The notes beneath the pieces were generated by a model, which ran no database searches, was not told the origin of the DNA, and saw nothing but the letters and a program-made list of their open reading frames with translations. Positions 6,185 through 8,215 of a stretch of DNA of 8,215 bases are shown in pieces (position 1 is the first letter of the stretch; the number at the start of each line of letters is the position of its first letter). The DNA is from Candidatus Stahliibacteriota bacterium (GTDB lineage: Bacteria; Hydrothermota; Tepidihabitantia; B3-TA06). The stretch spans positions 1-8,215 of the forward strand of contig DAOVCF010000085.1 in assembly GCA_030670165.1 (NCBI GenBank), written 5' to 3'. The position numbers and the translations under genes are program-made.

Positions 6185-6212
6185 ATTATACAGTGAATTA
6201 TTTGGAGTGCAA
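6185..6212 (-). promoter_or_regulatory. Promoter of the 5429-6160 barrel gene
   Basis: A perfect -10 box TATAAT (6190-6185) is preceded, 16 bases upstream, by a weak -35 TTGCAC (6212-6207). A weak -35 overlapped by a palindrome (6209-6227) is typical of a regulated promoter. Confidence 0.6.
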
Positions 6213-6227
6213 CAACCGCGTTGTTGC
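6209..6227. promoter_or_regulatory. 19-base palindrome overlapping the -35 box; candidate operator
   Basis: The sequence GCAACAACCGCGTTGTTGC has two perfect 8-base arms around a 3-base centre. It overlaps the -35 region of the minus-strand barrel gene promoter. It has no T tract and no gene ends here on either strand, so an operator for a dimeric regulator is a better reading than a terminator. A second, 8-base palindrome GTGATCAC follows at 6230-6237. Confidence 0.5.
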
Positions 6228-6244
6228 TAGTGATCACCTCCTCC

Positions 6245-6314
6245 TAACCTCCCCCGTCAATGGGAAAGAGGTTAAGCGTTCCCTCTCCCTTTGGGAGAGG
6301 GTTAGGGTGAGGGG
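6245..6314 (+). repeat. CCCTCTCCC-type dispersed repeat with two hairpins
   Basis: Two hairpins stand side by side. The first pairs TAACCTC (6245-6251) with GAGGTTA (6268-6274). The second pairs CCCTCTCCC (6281-6289) with GGGAGAGGG (6293-6301) around TTT. It is followed by TTAGGGTGAGGGG (6302-6314). From memory, the second part is a repeat type seen in intergenic regions of very many unrelated bacteria. It sits just upstream of the promoter of the small basic protein. Confidence 0.7.
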
Positions 6315-6337
6315 TAATCCTGCAAATTCCATCCAAC

Positions 6338-6365
6338 TTGACGCTCAACAAATGTTTCCTATAAT
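6338..6365 (+). promoter_or_regulatory. Strong promoter of the small basic protein gene
   Basis: TTGACG (6338-6343) and a perfect TATAAT (6360-6365) are 16 bases apart. Initiation near 6372 would give a leader of about 48 bases. This is among the best promoters in the window and suggests high expression. Confidence 0.75.
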
Positions 6366-6419
6366 GTAGATAATGTAAACTTTTGCAAACAGCAACGGAA
6401 CGTCGCAAGGAGAATAAGT

Positions 6420-6584
6420 ATGGCAAAAAACACAGGTAAGGGTTACCGTAAAGGTGCGGTAACCAGACGCTCCCAGACCAAAACAGGCTCCGGTCGTTAC
6501 ATCAAACGCGATGCCAAGACCGGGCGTTTCACAAACGTGAAAGCTGATAAGAAACCCTTCAAGGGTGTAACCAAGGAAAAATAA
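6420..6584 (+). CDS. Small, very basic conserved-type protein, 54 residues
   Basis: The open frame from ATG 6420 to TAA 6582-6584 encodes 54 residues. AAGGAG (6407-6412) lies 7 bases upstream, and a near-consensus promoter lies before that. By my count the product has 18 Lys/Arg against 3 Asp/Glu, no cysteine and no hydrophobic segment, so it should be a cytoplasmic nucleic-acid- or ribosome-associated protein (inference). The middle and end carry an Arg-Asp-Ala-Lys-Thr-Gly-Arg-Phe motif (30-37) and a Lys-Pro-Phe-Lys-Gly-Val ending. I recall similar short uncharacterised proteins in diverse bacteria sharing these two motifs. No function is known to me. It is monocistronic and followed by a hairpin at 6592. 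Confidence 0.8.
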   Translation: MAKNTGKGYRKGAVTRRSQTKTGSGRYIKRDAKTGRFTNVKADKKPFKGVTKEK

Positions 6585-6591
6585 ACGCTCT

Positions 6592-6645
6592 CGTAGGGGC
6601 CGACGTTCGCGGCCTTTGACCGCGCGCTTCGCGTCAGGTCGGCCC
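6592..6645 (+). repeat. Intergenic hairpin, family A copy 5, expanded form
   Basis: CGTAG then GGGCCGAC (6597-6604) pairs with GTCGGCCC (6638-6645), the same outer frame as copy 1. Instead of a 2-base loop the interior is 33 bases with its own hairpin, CGCGG (6608-6612) / CCGCG (6620-6624). It lies between the convergent ends of the small basic protein gene and the HEPN-like gene and could end both transcripts. Confidence 0.65.
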
Positions 6646-6653
6646 GAACCAAT

Positions 6654-7514
6654 TCATATTAAACCTAAGTACTTCTGAATATCTCTGATTGCGGCATTAA
6701 CAACCTCCCAACATATCTTACAAGTATCTTCGTCTGGAACTTCTTTTCGAGCTCTTTGTTCCCAGGGATGAACGAAGTTCCGATACTCTCGTAGCGTATG
6801 ACTGAACCTTTTCGCATCCAATTGAATCCAACCGCACTCATGTGAAACATCTATAAGATTGCTTAGAGTCCAATCCCTGATCTTTTTAACTCCTCCTGAC
6901 TTATCCTTAGGTGCTGCAGTAGTGGTATTGGCTTGACCAGGATTGTTCGCTACAAGAGAAAGAAGAACACCCTCAAGAATGCTGCCCATCAAAATAATCG
7001 CTGAAAGATGGGCACCAGAATCAACACAGATAACCACCTCTTTCCATCTACTTCTTAAATAAGGAGCTAGGGTCGAATCGCCGGTCAGTTTCACAAAATC
7101 GGGAAAGGGTATCGCAAACTGTTTTTGAGAAGGCTCTGGTTCAGGAATTGTGGCGGTGATTTCCTTAACCTTGGGTGTCACACCCTCAAGAATAACCTTT
7201 AACCCTTCAATCGCAAGAATCTTATTCAATCTGTTAACTACTTCATTTAAAACTTCTGGTTTTCCCACATATTCTTTGGGGTTAGCCAGGCGTAATACAA
7301 TCCTCTCTATATTCTCACCCCAAGGGTCTACGTTATATTCTTTTAACCTTTCTAAAGCCCACCACCATCTAGTCGAGCCATCATGGTTTGGACAATCTAA
7401 GCCTGCGTCCCTAAAAAACTCATGTAACTCCCAACCTCTCCTGTAATGAGGACCACCATCACCACAAATGAGGGTAGCTAAGGCTTCTAAGGTTTTACCA
7501 TCTAAGGGTTTCAT
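6654..7514 (-). CDS. AbiJ/HEPN-like putative abortive-infection protein
   Basis: This is a 286-residue cytoplasmic protein. The N-terminal part (about 1-112) with Cys-Gly-Asp-Gly-Gly-Pro-His-Tyr-Arg-Arg-Gly at 17-27, Trp-rich residues near 50-52 and a helical segment around 65-110 resembles, from memory, an AbiJ N-terminal domain type. A Pro/Glu linker (about 122-130) leads to a helical C-terminal domain (about 140-286). This contains a Gly-Ser-Ile-Leu-Glu-Gly helix (177-182) and Arg-Glu-Tyr-Arg-Asn-Phe-Val-His (242-249), which fits the HEPN Rx4-6H pattern if Arg242 and His249 are used. HEPN domains are often RNases in phage defence and toxin systems; DUF4145-like HEPN proteins can be inactive. 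The gene is AT-richer than its neighbours (22 of 60 GC in 6661-6720 versus 31 of 60 in 1201-1260), suggesting acquisition. It stands alone, with only a weak GGTAG ribosome site. Confidence 0.7.
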   Translation of the reverse strand: MKPLDGKTLEALATLICGDGGPHYRRGWELHEFFRDAGLDCPNHDGSTRWWWALERLKEYNVDPWGENIERIVLRLANPKEYVGKPEVLNEVVNRLNKILAIEGLKVILEGVTPKVKEITATIPEPEPSQKQFAIPFPDFVKLTGDSTLAPYLRSRWKEVVICVDSGAHLSAIILMGSILEGVLLSLVANNPGQANTTTAAPKDKSGGVKKIRDWTLSNLIDVSHECGWIQLDAKRFSHTLREYRNFVHPWEQRARKEVPDEDTCKICWEVVNAAIRDIQKYLGLI

Positions 7515-7545
7515 TTACTTCTACCTGCTTTGTGCAAATCATTAT

Positions 7546-7573
7546 ATTATGATCCTAGTTATTCGGAAGTCAA
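7546..7573 (-). promoter_or_regulatory. Probable promoter of the HEPN-like gene
   Basis: TTGACT (7573-7568) is followed after 16 bases by CATAAT (7551-7546); a perfect TATAAT also lies slightly downstream (7546-7541) at a poor 21-base spacing. The -35 sits in the loop of a small inverted repeat, TTCGG (7562-7566) / CCGAA (7575-7579). Confidence 0.55.
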
Positions 7574-7584
7574 GCCGAACTAAG

Positions 7585-7606
7585 TGGCCAGCCTCTCGGC
7601 TGGCCA
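7585..7606. terminator. Hairpin downstream of the GltA-type gene, possible terminator
   Basis: A perfect 9-base stem, TGGCCAGCC / GGCTGGCCA, with loop TCTC starts about 26 bases beyond the minus-strand gene's stop. There is no T tract and no CGTAG flank. It lies between that gene's end and the promoter of the HEPN-like gene on the same strand. Confidence 0.5.
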
Positions 7607-7632
7607 TCAAATCCTAATTGGTGTGTTACGGG

Positions 7633-8215
7633 TTACCATTTTCCAGTGGTTAGGTACTCGTGCATGGAGCGGGCGGCCTTGCGGCCTGCGCCCATGGCTA
7701 ATATCACGGTGGCCGCACCGGTCACGATGTCGCCGCCGGCCCACACAGCCTTCTTGGTGGTCTTGCCGGTCTCGGTATCGGCCACGATGTAGCCCCACTT
7801 GTTGGTCTCAAGACCAGGGGTGGAGGATGGAACCAAGGGGTTGGCCCCGTTGCCTATCGCGACCACCACGGTATCCACGTCCATCTTGTACTCCGAGCCT
7901 TCGATTGGAACAGGGCGACGTCTGCCCGAGGAGTCGGGCTCGCCCAGTTCCATCTTCAAAAGCTCAACCTGCTTGACCCTGCCTTGCTCATTGCCGATGT
8001 AGCGCACCGGGTTCACCAGGAAGTTGAATACGACCCCTTCTTCCTCGGCGTTCTCTATCTCCTCGTTACGTGCCGGCATCTCCTTGCGGGAGCGGCGGTA
8101 TATGATATGGGCTTCCTTGGCTCCTAAACGGAGACTGGAGCGCACCGAGTCCATGGCCACGTTGCCGCCGCCGACAACGATTACCCGGTCGCCTACCCGG
8201 ATAGGGGTGTCGTAC
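7633..8215 (-). CDS. gltA: GltA/GltD-family NAD(P)H flavin oxidoreductase, C-terminal part (cut by window edge)
   Basis: Only the C-terminal 193 residues are present; the frame stays open to the right edge (in frame from 8214). Family members are the FAD/NAD(P)-binding small subunit of glutamate synthase, or the related NfnB/SudA subunit of electron-bifurcating ferredoxin:NADP oxidoreductase. Visible features are a dinucleotide-binding Gly-Gly-Gly-Asn-Val-Ala-Met-Asp, the Tyr-Arg-Arg-Ser-Arg-Lys-Glu-Met-Pro-Ala segment for the NADP phosphate, and the C-terminal Ala-Gly-Gly-Asp ... Gly-Ala-Ala-Thr-Val-Ile-Leu-Ala-Met-Gly-Ala-Gly-Arg-Lys-Ala-Ala FAD motif. The Ala-Thr-Val-Ile-Leu-Ala-Met-Gly form favours the homotetrameric GltA / NfnB type over proteobacterial GltD. 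The iron-sulfur N-terminus and any partner gene (such as nfnA) would lie upstream, outside the window, so the choice between functions is open. The apparent GTG at 8160 is internal, not the start. Confidence 0.9.
   Translation of the reverse strand, partial: YDTPIRVGDRVIVVGGGNVAMDSVRSSLRLGAKEAHIIYRRSRKEMPARNEEIENAEEEGVVFNFLVNPVRYIGNEQGRVKQVELLKMELGEPDSSGRRRPVPIEGSEYKMDVDTVVVAIGNGANPLVPSSTPGLETNKWGYIVADTETGKTTKKAVWAGGDIVTGAATVILAMGAGRKAARSMHEYLTTGKW

Noticed and set aside
6161..6419. Possible riboswitch or tRNA in the largest intergenic gap
   Set aside because: The structure is accounted for by a palindrome and a dispersed repeat upstream of the mapped promoter; no cloverleaf or known aptamer core was seen in the short transcribed leader.
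7584..7976. 130-codon plus-strand frame opposite the GltA-type gene
   Set aside because: Arg/Pro/Ser/Trp-rich, starts inside a hairpin and lies antisense to a clearly conserved flavoprotein.

Overview
The window looks like chromosomal DNA from an uncultured, moderately GC-rich, double-membrane bacterium. Four short secreted beta-strand-rich proteins are encoded, three of them ending in an aromatic residue as outer-membrane barrels do. Promoters are sigma70-like (TTGACA / TATAAT) and most genes have a strong GGAGG ribosome binding site. The protein style and the dense intergenic hairpins remind me of candidate phyla such as WOR-3 (Stahlbacteria). That placement is an impression and cannot be proven from this window.

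Layout from left to right: a hairpin-rich 200-base leader with a good promoter; a plus-strand lipoprotein/barrel-like gene (201-839); a convergent intergenic block with three hairpins; the two-gene operon tldD-tldE on the minus strand (3926 down to 1060), encoding a conserved zinc metalloprotease pair, with tldD probably on a leaderless mRNA; an intergenic block with three hairpins; two tandem paralogous outer-membrane barrel genes on the minus strand (5270-4098); a third, unrelated barrel gene on the minus strand (6160-5429); a complex regulatory and repeat region; a very basic 54-residue protein on the plus strand (6420-6584) with a near-consensus promoter; an AT-richer minus-strand gene (7514-6654) that resembles AbiJ/HEPN-type abortive-infection proteins; and the 3' part of a GltA/GltD-family flavoprotein (minus strand, entering from the right edge).

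The genes do not form one pathway. TldD and TldE act together as a heterodimeric protease. The two tandem barrels are one transcription unit. The small basic protein and the HEPN-like gene are probably accessory. No complete new multi-gene system is visible. The most unusual content is between the genes: at least three families of short hairpins in which the flanks or end bases are conserved while the stem arms change in a compensated way, mostly at the 3' ends of genes. No intergenic stretch exceeds 300 bases; the longest (6161-6419, 840-1059 and 1-200) are described as repeats and promoters below.
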